This document shows, piece after piece, positions 54,501 to 64,000 of a stretch of 64,000 nt of DNA. The notes below the pieces were generated by a model, which made no database searches, was not told the origin of the DNA, and saw nothing but the letters and a program-made list of their open reading frames with translations. Origin of the DNA: Bombyx mori (Eukaryota; Arthropoda; Insecta; Lepidoptera; Bombycidae); NCBI RefSeq assembly GCF_030269925.1, contig NC_085128.1:14324501-14388500 (forward strand), written 5' to 3'. Both the position numbers and the translations under genes were made by a program. How positions within the stretch are numbered: the first letter of the stretch is position 1; every line of letters begins with the position of its first letter.

Positions 54501-56257
54501 CGTATATAATTTACTTTGTAACATGAAACTTTAAATAGATGACATCAAATCATAAAGGGATAAAACAGACGCGGAATAGCGGTCGCTGTACTAATATATT
54601 AAAAAGATTTTTAAAATGTTTATGGCCTATCCCTATTTGTGTATGTTATGCACAACGGACACAACCATATTTTTTTTTTTTGTGAATCATTATCATAGTG
54701 ATGCTACAAAAAGTAGATTTGGTCATAAATAAGTATAACAAAAGTTCTTTGCTTATTAAGTTCCAGTCCCATAAATGATCGCCAGACTTCGTAAAAAAGA
54801 ACATAAGATAATGCACTCACTCATAGTAACCAAACTAAAAGGTCGTTTATTTAATAGGTACATATTTGTTTAATATATCGGTCTTATTATATGAAATAAA
54901 AGGATTTTCTTGAATAAAAAAAACCTGAATATAATTTGCAAAAATTCAGAATCACAAGATTATTTTCTAAAAGAATCCAAGAGTTTGACTTTAGCGAACT
55001 ATGAGAAAAACTAAATCAAGGCATAGAAAGTTCAATTATAGATTCATGAAATACATTAACATGAACATAAGCTATCTTCATTTGTAAGGAATATAAATTT
55101 TCAGATATTTCCTGTAAAAATGAACGAGCCTTAATTTGTGACTTCCAGTATAATTTTTCCAAACGAACCCTAAAATTGGAGGTGACGAGAAAAATTATCC
55201 TTTTGTGGCGTGTCTTTTGTCGCCACGAACTAGTACCGACAAAGGAATCTTAATTAAGAAACAGGAAATTTCTTTAATGCCACCCATTTTGTTTTAACGA
55301 CGCTATATGGAGATTTGGGGACTACATTCATTTTTATGTTAAAATCATCTAATTTCATAATGGAAATGTAAAAATTAATTTTAGGTAATCATCGCCTAAT
55401 TAGCTCTGTCGGAATGACTTCATTTTTCATCTTAATAGCGTGTGATTTTATTTATTAGTATGCTTATTTTTAATGCCCTAGATAGACTAGGTGGATTTAT
55501 GTCACTGCCCATCCATCTTGGGACGTAAGGACGAGATCCATTTTTTATGATTATGGCTGTCCTATTCTTCGGATTTAAATACGTGACTGCCTTGCCGTAA
55601 ACATACAAAAAGCACGATGCCATATCTTATTACTACACCATGCTATTCACGATATCACAGATAAACTCTCAAGCTATTCATTGATTCCCTTGGTACCTTT
55701 GCAAAGTTTGGAGGTAATTAATGATCCGTACAATGCTATACCTAAAATATGTACCTAGATAGAATAATATTTTATTATCCTTTCCACTTAAGGATTGGTG
55801 GGTCAGTAATCACGCTAGAGTGAGTGGGATTCATGATGTTATCTTGTTTTTCTGGAATATTTTTGGCTAATAGGATAAACTTTCAAAAGACGCCCAGCAG
55901 TTCAATTCAGGTACTACTTAGCTACTAAATAAGCCGCCCCCACAAAGTATGAGAATTATGTGTTAACCTATTTCTAAGTTCCTACTAAATTTATAATATT
56001 ATTATAGATAAGTAAAACATTTTGTCCATTAAAAAAACATGTTGGCAAAATTCCCTACAAAAGCTTTACATATCTAAATACGAGAGGGAACAAAATAGCT
56101 AAATCATTACATTGTTAGTAGATATATCTGGCTCAGCCGAAAATTGAATTTCAATAGTGCTACTAGAGTTTTCAGAATATTGGGTTTTGCCACCCAGAAT
56201 ACGCTACTAGCAATATGAGCTTTATTTCAGAATTTCGGAATTATTTTATTTTATTTT
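54501..56257. other. No gene recognised
   Basis: 1.75 kb without a supported feature. AT-rich, with frames up to 63 residues. Confidence 0.35.
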
Positions 56258-56404
56258 TTATTGAATTTGTAGGCAGACGAGAATACAGCCTGATGGAATG
56301 CGGTTACCAGAGAAAAACGCCACTCATCTTGAGCATAAGTTCGAAAACTCGATGGTATTGTTATGATGACTGTCTTAATCTTCAAATCAAAACGCATGAA
56401 TGTT
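56258..56404 (-). repeat. Intermediate repeat between Bm1 and the second family
   Basis: Starts like the second family (TTGTAGGCAGACGAGAATAC) but continues with Bm1-like body (GCCACTCATCTTGAGCATAA, TTCAAATCAAAACGCATG). Strongly diverged. Confidence 0.45.
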
Positions 56405-56527
56405 CTTTTTTTTGTTGCCCTTGTAGGCAGACGAGCATACGGCCCACCTGATGGTGAGTGATTTTCGTCGCCCATGGACGTCAGAAATGCCAGGGGCAGA
56501 GACAAGCCACTGTTTGCCGTTAAGTAA
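56405..56527 (-). repeat. Second SINE-like family copy
   Basis: T-run, GCCCTTGTAGGCAGACGAGC, ATACGGCCCACCTGATGGTG and CAGGGGCAGAGACAAGCC. Abuts the intermediate repeat on its left. Confidence 0.65.
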
Positions 56528-57045
56528 AACATTTCGTCGAATATTGTGGATTAATAGTTGTGTTTAAGAATTAATTTGTTTGTTTTTTTTTTGGTGTTAT
56601 ACGGTCTGGAAGAGAAAAATGATTGCTTCCGGTACTGTTTCAGTTATTTCTTTTTGCCACTCCACAGACTATATTTTATTATCAACGCGACTATCTTCCT
56701 GTGGTCGACCTATTCATGGCTGTTTAATGTCTTTAATGCCAGAAGCAGTATCACAATATGATCTAATAAAACTAATAATGCAGCCATTCACAGCATGTGG
56801 AATCTAGGAACCTTCGAAAGTATTCTTTTTCTCATTCTTTCGTAGGCTAGATCGTATAAAAGTTGTTGTATGTTTGTTTCACGTTTCGAGTGTAATTCCA
56901 TTTTATATAGTAAATTAATCTGTGTGTCATCGAACTTCAAATTATAATGGTGCTGAAAAAGCTTTTATTTAAATAAACGAATTAGTACAAAAGCATTTTT
57001 TCAAATAGAACCGAACGCTTTTCGGATTTTTAGTTTTATTAACTT
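56528..57045. other. No gene recognised
   Basis: Overlapping short plus-strand frames at 56558-56807 without motifs. Confidence 0.3.
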
Positions 57046-57283
57046 TTTATTTATTTATTGCTTGGACGAGCTCACAGCCCACCTGGTGTTAAATGGTTAC
57101 CGGAGCTCATAGACATCTACAACGTAAATGCGCCACCCACCTTGAGATATAAGTTCTAAGGTCTCAAGTATAGTTACAACGGCTGCCCCGCCCCTCAAAC
57201 CGAAACGCATTACTGCTTCACGGCAGAAATAGGCGGGTGGTGGTATCTACCCGTGCGGATTCACAAGAGGTCCTACCACCGGT
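57046..57283 (-). mobile_element. Bm1 SINE, head-less
   Basis: TTATTTATTTATTGCTTGGA, GAGCTCACAGCCCACCTGGT ... CGTGCGGATTCACAAGAGGT, CCTACCACCGG. The part of the tail between GCTT and GGACGAG is shortened. Confidence 0.85.
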
Positions 57284-57361
57284 AAAGTAAAGTAAGTATT
57301 ACGAGTAAAATCGTGCAGATAGCGTGTCCTAAAAATACTCGTATATCTCAAAACAATCAGT

Positions 57362-57410
57362 CCACACGGGTAGGCCGTGTGGACTCACAAGAGGTCCTAC
57401 CACCAGTAAG
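57362..57410 (-). mobile_element. Bm1 scrap
   Basis: GGCCGTGTGGACTCACAAGA then GGTCCTACCACCAGTAAGG, lying 80 bp from the Bm1 at 57046. Possibly a local duplication. Confidence 0.5.
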
Positions 57411-58980
57411 GTACGTAAGTAAAATACGTATTACTTACTTACATTTGTTAGCACTAAATCTATTTCTAGACATTGCTAATGTACCAATGGTATTAAGCTT
57501 CATACAGCATAGACTTAGACTGCGTTTAATTAAAACGAGCCTCCCTTTTGATCGAGGATAAAATGATTAATATTTCCTCTTCTTTGCTTACCGATTTTCA
57601 CCATGACGACAACAAAGAAGAGAAACGCTTATTTAATATCAAATATATAACGGAGATTATAAAAGCAAGAAGATTTTAATTAAAAACACCAATCACTTCT
57701 AACGAAAAATTATAACGATCCCTGGTTTTTTTTTCCCAATTAAGATGAGGCGGTATAGCAGAAATTCGCTTTGATGAATACGAAGGGAAATGGTTCGGTG
57801 ACCGCTACGGTATTAAAATCTTTGACCTGTTTTTGTACTGATGAAAGCTGTTTCGTGTAAACAACGCGATCATCATGCCGTGGAGTTATCGTAAGAGACA
57901 TCAGCTGCGACAAGATTGGAGAGTTTATGAAAATATCCGATTACTATACTCTTTTGGAATTGAATTTTTGGTGCTGACGGTAATACCTACACAGCCTAGA
58001 TTAGTCAAGATTTTGAAGACTTTTCTAGAATAAAAACGCAACGCATAAGTATTTGTGTTGACTTTTATATCTTCGTTCTTGCGTTAGACGGGACTTATGT
58101 TTGGTGTCACTCTTTAAAAGTGATTCGCTAATGCATTTTACGAAAATAATCATAAAGCACAAGACTTCAAAGTCTATCTTAAATTGAAAGGAAAATTACA
58201 CAAAACGTATGATGACCCTAAAAAAATTCTTAGAACAATATCAAGAAATACGTATGTAGTGGGTAAGGTTTTGGCTATACCCAAGGCAGTCCTGATGTTG
58301 AATTATGGCTGAAATCTTCGACGGTATTAAAATAATAATAATTCAACATACCGTCCAGTTCATAGCCCTGGCCGCCCCATTGCGGCAAATCGTGTGGATA
58401 CGACTTTGGATCACTTCGATTGCCAATAGAGATCTTCAAGCTTTTCCACAGCTTCATTTTGACAACATATTTGTTAACTGTTCACTAACACTCACTGTTG
58501 CCACTGGTGAACACTACACGTCACTTCTACTTACACTTTTACCTGAAATGAGAAAACACATTGTAAAATCCAAAACCTGAAGATATTTAGCGATGAGGCT
58601 GTGTTAAATTAAAATATCTCAGTTGTAAAATCTATATCTGCTCAAAGTATACTAAATAAGGCACAAACTTCTATTATCAATATCTCTGGCAAAATTCAAT
58701 GTAACCAAAATACAATAAAATCGCCATCAGCATTAGCCCAAAAATATCCATGAACCATTCGTATTGAACGAAGATAAATTATGTTTTCGTTTTACGGAAC
58801 TATGTCAAGATCCCATTAAAAAGTTTTTATCGTAGCATTGTTTGCAGGCAACCGTATCGGATGCTGATCGATGCGTAACCGACGACCCGTGACGTTCTGA
58901 TGTTGCACAAATTGCCGTTTGCGGGACAATGCATAGATGCGATTCGAGGTTCAACGATTCCTTAGTTCGAGATTACAGTA
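57411..58980. other. No gene recognised
   Basis: Frames at 58275-58457 (minus) and 58305-58580 (plus) overlap and have no known motif. The rest is AT-rich. Confidence 0.35.
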
Positions 58981-59396
58981 ATGAAATATTTTTGGAACGA
59001 AATTCCATATGGGATGATGCGGAAGGATACCGTAACCGGAAAAAAACGTCCGTAACGTAAGATTTTTGTTATTTATATATAGTCTTAGTATGATGGCTAT
59101 ACAGTGTCTAATGTATAGTCTACGTGATGACGGTTATTATTATTATTCATATATATAGCTGTTTCTTTGTATATTATTATTTTTATATTTTTTATAAATC
59201 ATTGTGAAGAAAATAAAGTTGATAACTTTTTAAAGTAGTTTTTTGTTTTATTTTTATCAATAAAAAAATCTTAATAAAAAATGTATACCCGAATAATTAT
59301 TTTCTTTATACCTCGAATAGAACTTAAAATTAATATTTTTATAATAAGGAACTTCGTTCCTATCCGGTGTCCCACGACACCACACGTCTTTTTTTG
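58981..59396 (+). repeat. Hairpin-bearing repeat, modules X and Y together
   Basis: 58985-59072 (GGAACGAAATTCC, GGGATGATGCGGAAGGATAC, CGTCCGTAACGTAAG) is module X. 59285-59392 (ACCCGAATAATTATTTTCTT, GGAACTTCGTTCC, GGTGTCCCACGACACC) is module Y. About 210 bp of AT-rich sequence separates them. Reverse-complement copies lie at 24755 (X) and 25928 (Y). Non-coding; class unknown. Confidence 0.5.
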
Positions 59397-59559
59397 TAAC
59401 ATAGCAGCAAAGTAGTTATATAAAATGCTATAAGTCGTTAGTAACTCTTTTTTTTTTTCAAAACATCAGATTTCCAATCAGAATTGTATTTGGACTTCAG
59501 GTACAGTCTGTTTTAAATAATTTAAGATGTTTTAGTTAGGTAAATACATATTTTTTCAT

Positions 59560-59945
59560 GACTCGTTGATGCAGTAGTTAGCTCAGTGACTGTAGCGCCG
59601 TGGGTCATCGTTTCGATTCCCAGAGTGGGCAAACATTAGTGATGAACCGGATTTTTTGCTCTTGGCCTGGGTGTTTATTATGTATACATGTATAGGTAAA
59701 TATTTAAACGAATATATAATAGATATCTATGTCAGTCTCTGGTAACCATAACGTGAGGAATCCTAATTTGGGTTTGGATCAACGTGCGTAATCTGTTCCC
59801 ATTTATGTGTGTTATAAGTAGATTTTTCGGTAGGCAGCGGCTTTGGCTTTGCCCCTGGCATTGTTGAAGTCCATGGGCGACGGTAACCACTCACCATCAG
59901 GTGGGCCGTGTGCTGGTCTACCTACAAGGACAATAAAAATAAATC
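59560..59945 (+). mobile_element. tRNA-headed SINE ending in the second-family tail
   Basis: GCAGTAGTTAGCTCAGTGAC (A-box-like) and TCGTTTCGATTCCCAGAGTG (B-box-like) form a tRNA-related head. It is followed by a ~200-bp body (TTGGCCTGGGTGTTTATTAT) and, from 59833, the second-family tail GGTAGGCAGCGGCTTTGGCT ... CACTCACCATCAGGTGGGCC, ending AATAAAAATAAAT. It may show the full structure of that family. Confidence 0.55.
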
Positions 59946-60640
59946 GGATCTGATGTAAATAACGACTGACTGACATTTAAATTCCTTGAAACTTTCTTTC
60001 AACAAATGATCTAAAATACTTAGCGGTTGTATTTGCGTGAGAACGCTTTTGTTGTTTATGAAATCGATATCTAATTCATCTGTCTGTGTATTGGCCATAA
60101 AATATGCACTATACTAATACATTCAACATATATTGATATGAGCTCCAAGCATTTAAGTCTTCGGCCGAATGCCAATAAAATCCGTAGAGAATTAACAATC
60201 ATTTTTTATCATTCACCCATAAGTTTCATGTAAATGTATTCAATACGCTGTTCTCGCAGATAACCGTGACTTGCACATAGCATGGCATCGTTTTGTTGTT
60301 GATAATGAAGCCCAAAAAGCCAATGTACGTTACGCTGAATCACTGTTTATATACAACGATTGGACAATAGTTGCGAAATAGTGAATCGGCGGAACTTGCT
60401 TGAGTCTCTGAGAGGGTAGTATTAAATGTGTTTATGTCGGCCATTTGCAAACTTACGTTCCGTAATGTAATACGAGTAATTATGAGTAATTATATTGTTT
60501 CCTTCGGTTTTAACGAGTTTTAGACACAATTAAAATTATTTCTACGATTAGGTATAATATATACATATTTACGTCTTATGTAAAGTATGTATGTGTTTTT
60601 GTATATATATTGGTGATCATGTGTTGAACTCATATTTCAA
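59946..60640. other. No gene recognised
   Basis: AT-rich; nothing supported. Confidence 0.35.
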
Positions 60641-60755
60641 TTCATCTAGCACTACCTGCACTACTACACACTACCTTTGGTTGACTGGTAGAGAATGCCT
60701 TAGACATTATGCCCGGCAATACATGAAGTGTAATAAATAAATAAAAATAAATCTC
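60641..60755 (+). mobile_element. LINE 3'-end fragment (CR1-like)
   Basis: TTTGGTTGACTGGTAGAGAA, TGCCTTAGACATTATGCCC and then AATAAATAAATAAAAATAAA. Related to 36051-36175. Confidence 0.4.
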
Positions 60756-62214
60756 TTTGTTGTTTTCATTTTACTATCTCCAATTTTTATTTTACGGAGG
60801 ATTAAGATGAAATTTGTTGACATTTGAAAATAGCAAACTCAAGATAAACCTATAGAGTAGTTTTAATTTAGAGCAATGCACACTTTACCAATGATAATTT
60901 TTTTAAATAAAATTACTTTCACTTCAAAATGAAGTAACAGATTGATACAGTTTTTCAAGGTTAGGAGAGTAATGTAGTCTACCTTTTATCCCATACAAAC
61001 ATCTCACTTTCACGGGACACCACAATGACACTTTTCCTTGACCACGCGGACAAAGCCGCAAGTAACGGGTAGTATTATCTAAATGCTTTATTTACAGAAG
61101 ATTGACAATTGAATTTACTCTTGTTGGCAAACGTAATCCTGCTTGTGGAACAACTCTGAATACAAGAAAATATTCATAAAGGCCTAAAAATAATTGTCAA
61201 AATTAGTCCGACGTAAGCATAAAAATTTAATTTAATGTATGTATAACGTAAAATAAATGAAAAATCTCGAAAAAAAATATTTAGAAAGGAATTGTTCATA
61301 AAAATTAGCACATTCACACAATACACAGCACAGTGTGGGAAGTAGCCATCACTCAAGCCATTTACAATGCATAACTTAATTAACCGAGTAGGGATGGGTT
61401 CAAAAACAATTACTGTCCATGAAACCACTTAGATCCGTTCATGTTTAAGACGAGAAGAATATCACAGAAATAATATCTTAAGAGAAATATCATGCGAAGA
61501 AACGTAAAGGATATTATACAGCTCTTGCTAGTACTTCTTCATCATCAATCCACAGTAGGAACTTCATTAGTTTTCTACTTAGCACACTCTACTCCTACCT
61601 TTGATATCTTTGTTGGTGTTCTGTCCCGTAACAGTTTGTTCTAAAATACATATTTATATTATTATTATTTTTTATTGTGCATAATTTCTTTTCTTATTTT
61701 TGCTCTTTGAGTACGTAACGCGACACAATTTGGTTTACATGTATTATTCATTTCTTATTTTTCTTGTACTGGGTATGCGACATATTGTGTGTATCGGAAT
61801 GCACCATTTCCGTGGGAAATGGTTCTTTGGGGCGACACTAGCAACACCGCCAGCCTGCCTGTTAGTGCGAAAAAACAACAGAAACAGAGGTTTGTCACGC
61901 GAAGACGCTGTCGCCGCATCGGCACGCGCATATAATTTAAATAGTTTGAAAAGTTTCCCCTTTCATATAAAAAACTGGAAGATAGTGACATTGGCCTATG
62001 GCTTTCTACATGTGAAGGATAGATGAACTGATTCTGTCGGCAATACTCATCCTCGACCAGGACCTTCGGACGTGGTTGCGGAACGATTCACGGTAAGTCG
62101 TCAGACCTAGCTCATATCCTAAGGGCAGTTCGAAATCATGATGAATCCAGAATAAGACACATGCTGTGTTCGTGTCAAGCGACGCGCTTATGCCGGTGTT
62201 GAAATCCCGCAGTA
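60756..62214. other. No gene recognised
   Basis: A 108-residue plus frame at 61700-62026 and its minus shadow have no recognised family. The CpG-containing patch at 61850-61930 could be an unrecognised repeat. Confidence 0.3.
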
Positions 62215-62545
62215 CCAAGCTTCAAAAGGAATCCCATTCCTAGATCTTCTATCTACAATCTGTATGCAGCGTCTCCTCAAGTACTTCGGACACGTGGCCC
62301 GACAAAATCCTGAGAACTTAAAAAAATTAATAGTTGTAGGTCACGTGGAAGGAAAGAGAAGTCGAGGAAGATTGCCAACCAGGTGGACGGACATTATCAA
62401 GGAGGCCACAAAGAACAGCGTCCCGGGCGCCATTAAGCAGGCCGAATGCAGGCAACATTGGAGGAAGCTGGTGCAAAAACTGGACCAAGGTGGTCACGAC
62501 CCTCAGTAATGAGGAAACGACAAAGAAGAAGAAGAAGAAGAAGAA
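62215..62545 (+). mobile_element. RTE-clade LINE 3' end, truncated
   Basis: The open frame 62264-62509 gives MQRLLKYFGHVARQNPENLK, then GHVEGKRSRGRLPTRWTDII, KEATKNSVPG and a C-terminus HWRKLVQKLDQGGHDPQ. This is the conserved C-terminal tail of RTE reverse-transcriptase proteins. The stop is followed by a very short 3' UTR and a (GAA)n microsatellite, the usual RTE ending. RT catalytic motifs are absent (5' truncation). The 81-residue frame is intact, so this copy is younger than the one at 9011. Confidence 0.7.
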
Positions 62546-63220
62546 GTTATACAAATGAATCACAAAATTTATAAGAAGAAGAAGGTTTGAAGATTTACCA
62601 GTAGTAAAATGATCATTTTTTTTTTTTTTATAAATCGGTAAACAACTTCAAGACCAGTGAGTTGTGAGCTCGCACTGGGAAGGTAACATAATTGTAGCCA
62701 TGTTCCCAAATGCGAAGTGTTCATAGTTCGAAAGATGACAGCCGTTTTACAATTGAAACTTCAACTTCAAGTCTCTATGGGAGATGGGCTCTAAAAAACA
62801 TTAACTACCTAGTTAGTTCAAGAAAATCAATATAAATATAAACAGTCACCTTGGACAGTAAACAATTATATGTCGGAAGAGCCACAATTACTAAAACCAT
62901 TGTCAGACATCATAGGGGCGAATAGGGTGATCGAGCTTAGCCGACGAAACATATGACAGTTCTTAGGACGGAGGCACCGCTCTTCAAGAAGGCTGGTTGG
63001 TAAGTGTGATGGCGTCTACGCGCCTCTATCGGCTAGGCTCTGTCGCAGCACGAAGTTAGCAGAGTTCCGACGACACCGCAATCGTTCTGTCATCTCTTGG
63101 AAATCGTGCTGCGTTTCGTTTAGCTACTAAGCTAATGACCGTCTCCGACGTAATAAAAATAATTCGATGATGTTTTTTCACACGAAATGACCCAATAGTT
63201 CCTTAAGTTCTAAATACCTA
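62546..63220. other. No gene recognised
   Basis: A second AAGAAGAAGAAGG run at 62572-62584 may belong to the RTE tail. The remainder has no supported feature. Confidence 0.35.
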
Positions 63221-64000
63221 GTCAGGTCATAAATTCTGTCACATGTTTAATGTAAAATAATTGAAACAAGTTTATTCATTATGTAACCATTCATATACCA
63301 AAATGAACTTAACAAAACATAGATTCTTATGACACTAAAGTTTATTCAAAATGACCTCCGTGATTTTGAATACAGGCCTTCAATCTGCGCGGCCAGTCGT
63401 CTATCGCAGCACGAACGAGGTCCATGTCAATATCGACGGCTGCCTTAATCAAGAATGTCTTGAGTGACTCCAAATTGGGATGAGGCTTTGAGCATGCCTT
63501 TTCCTCCAAGAGTTGCCATATCTTGTAATCTAACGGATTCAAATCTGGACTGGAGGAGGGCCAGTCTTCGTGCCGGATGAAGTCGATTTCACGCGCCGCC
63601 AGCCAGTCTTGTGTGCTCTTCGCTCTATGAGCTGGCGCCGAAACTTGTTGGAATACCCAATGCCTGTTATTGAACATGGTATGAGAAACAGGTTCCACAA
63701 GGTTCGTCAGGACTGTATTTTGATACACAACTGCATTCGTTTTTACACCTTTCTTACAAAAATGTACCTCTGTTAAGCCCCAATAAGAAGCTCCCAACCA
63801 TACCATGAGCGAGGATGGAAAATGACCTCGTTGGACACGCGGAATACGGTTGCTCGCTTCTTCACTACTGTGTGCGTACACCTTGTCATTTTGTTTGTTG
63901 TAGCTCTCTTCTACGGTAAAAATTTTTTCATCCGAAAAAACAATTTCCCGATATTTTTTTCACGCGTACCGCTTCAACAAAGCGCGGCATCTCTTCAGTC
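63221..64000 (-). mobile_element. maT-type mariner transposon, partial, runs off the right edge
   Basis: The transposase relic is followed by a non-coding end and a possible inverted terminal repeat GTCAGGTCATAAATTCTGTC at 63221, next to TA. The other end is outside the window, so ends and target duplication cannot be confirmed. Confidence 0.6.
63342..64000 (-). pseudogene. maT (DD37D) mariner transposase, inactivated
   Basis: The minus-strand frame continues from the window edge to a stop at 63342. It holds the first catalytic aspartate in FSDEKIF (codon 63930-63932). The second position reads QQVSAPAH, Val instead of the catalytic Asp (codon 63642-63644). The third aspartate is in SSPDLNPLDYKIW (codon 63528-63530). 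Spacing between the second and third positions is 37 residues, the DD37D pattern of maT transposases described from silkworm. An in-frame TGA at 63960-63962 (YA*KKYRE) interrupts the protein. The C-terminus (DDWPRRLKACIQNHGGHFE) is complete. Lost catalytic Asp plus a stop means no activity. The long uninterrupted stretch of about 200 codons suggests moderate age. Confidence 0.75.

Noticed and set aside
59560..59632. tRNA gene
   Set aside because: A- and B-box-like motifs only, with no acceptor pairing; part of a SINE.

Overview
The window is insect nuclear DNA, almost certainly from a silkworm (Bombyx mori or a very close relative). The main evidence is about twenty copies or fragments of the silkworm SINE Bm1, with its tRNA-like head (A box, B box GTTCGAATCC) and its characteristic tail. 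Typical lepidopteran Helitron, RTE, R1-like and maT-mariner sequences accompany them on an AT-rich background. There are no operons, no CRISPR array and no credible tRNA or rRNA gene. The tRNA-like stretches are SINE heads.

Layout. 1-7200: Helitron, Bm1 and LINE relics and a local tandem duplication. 7896-8917: a non-autonomous hAT element with a perfect 8-bp target duplication. 9011-9465: an RTE relic split by a Bm1 insertion. 9581-10037 and 11528-11727: two MITEs. 13293-15535: a 2.2-kb LTR element with two identical 192-bp LTRs, a tRNA-Pro-type primer binding site and one intact gag-protease ORF, but no reverse transcriptase. 15600-16066: a LINE relic. 16833-22200: a full-length I-clade non-LTR retrotransposon with both ORFs open, flanked by a 12-bp target duplication. 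23820-23939: the only convincing host-gene piece, a 120-bp minus-strand exon with good splice sites that encodes the start of a PDZ domain. 24300-32100: Bm1 copies, hairpin-bearing repeat modules and polyA-tailed repeat fragments. 34568-35603: Helitron relics. 36371-37927: a GC-rich, 5'-truncated R1-like LINE with a 64-base poly(T) and a target duplication. 38350-60750: more Helitrons (families A-E), Bm1 copies, a second SINE-like family and a tRNA-headed SINE. 62215-62545: an RTE 3' end. 63221-64000: an inactivated maT-type (DD37D) mariner running off the right edge.

The region therefore reads as an intron or intergenic segment of a minus-strand PDZ-protein gene, filled by transposons of different ages. 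The LTR element and the I-clade LINE look youngest and possibly mobile. The LTR element lacks polymerase and integrase, so it would need them from a relative. Bm1 and the other SINEs would depend on LINE machinery. The Helitron, hAT and MITE copies here encode no transposase. Large AT-rich stretches between these features show no recognisable gene.
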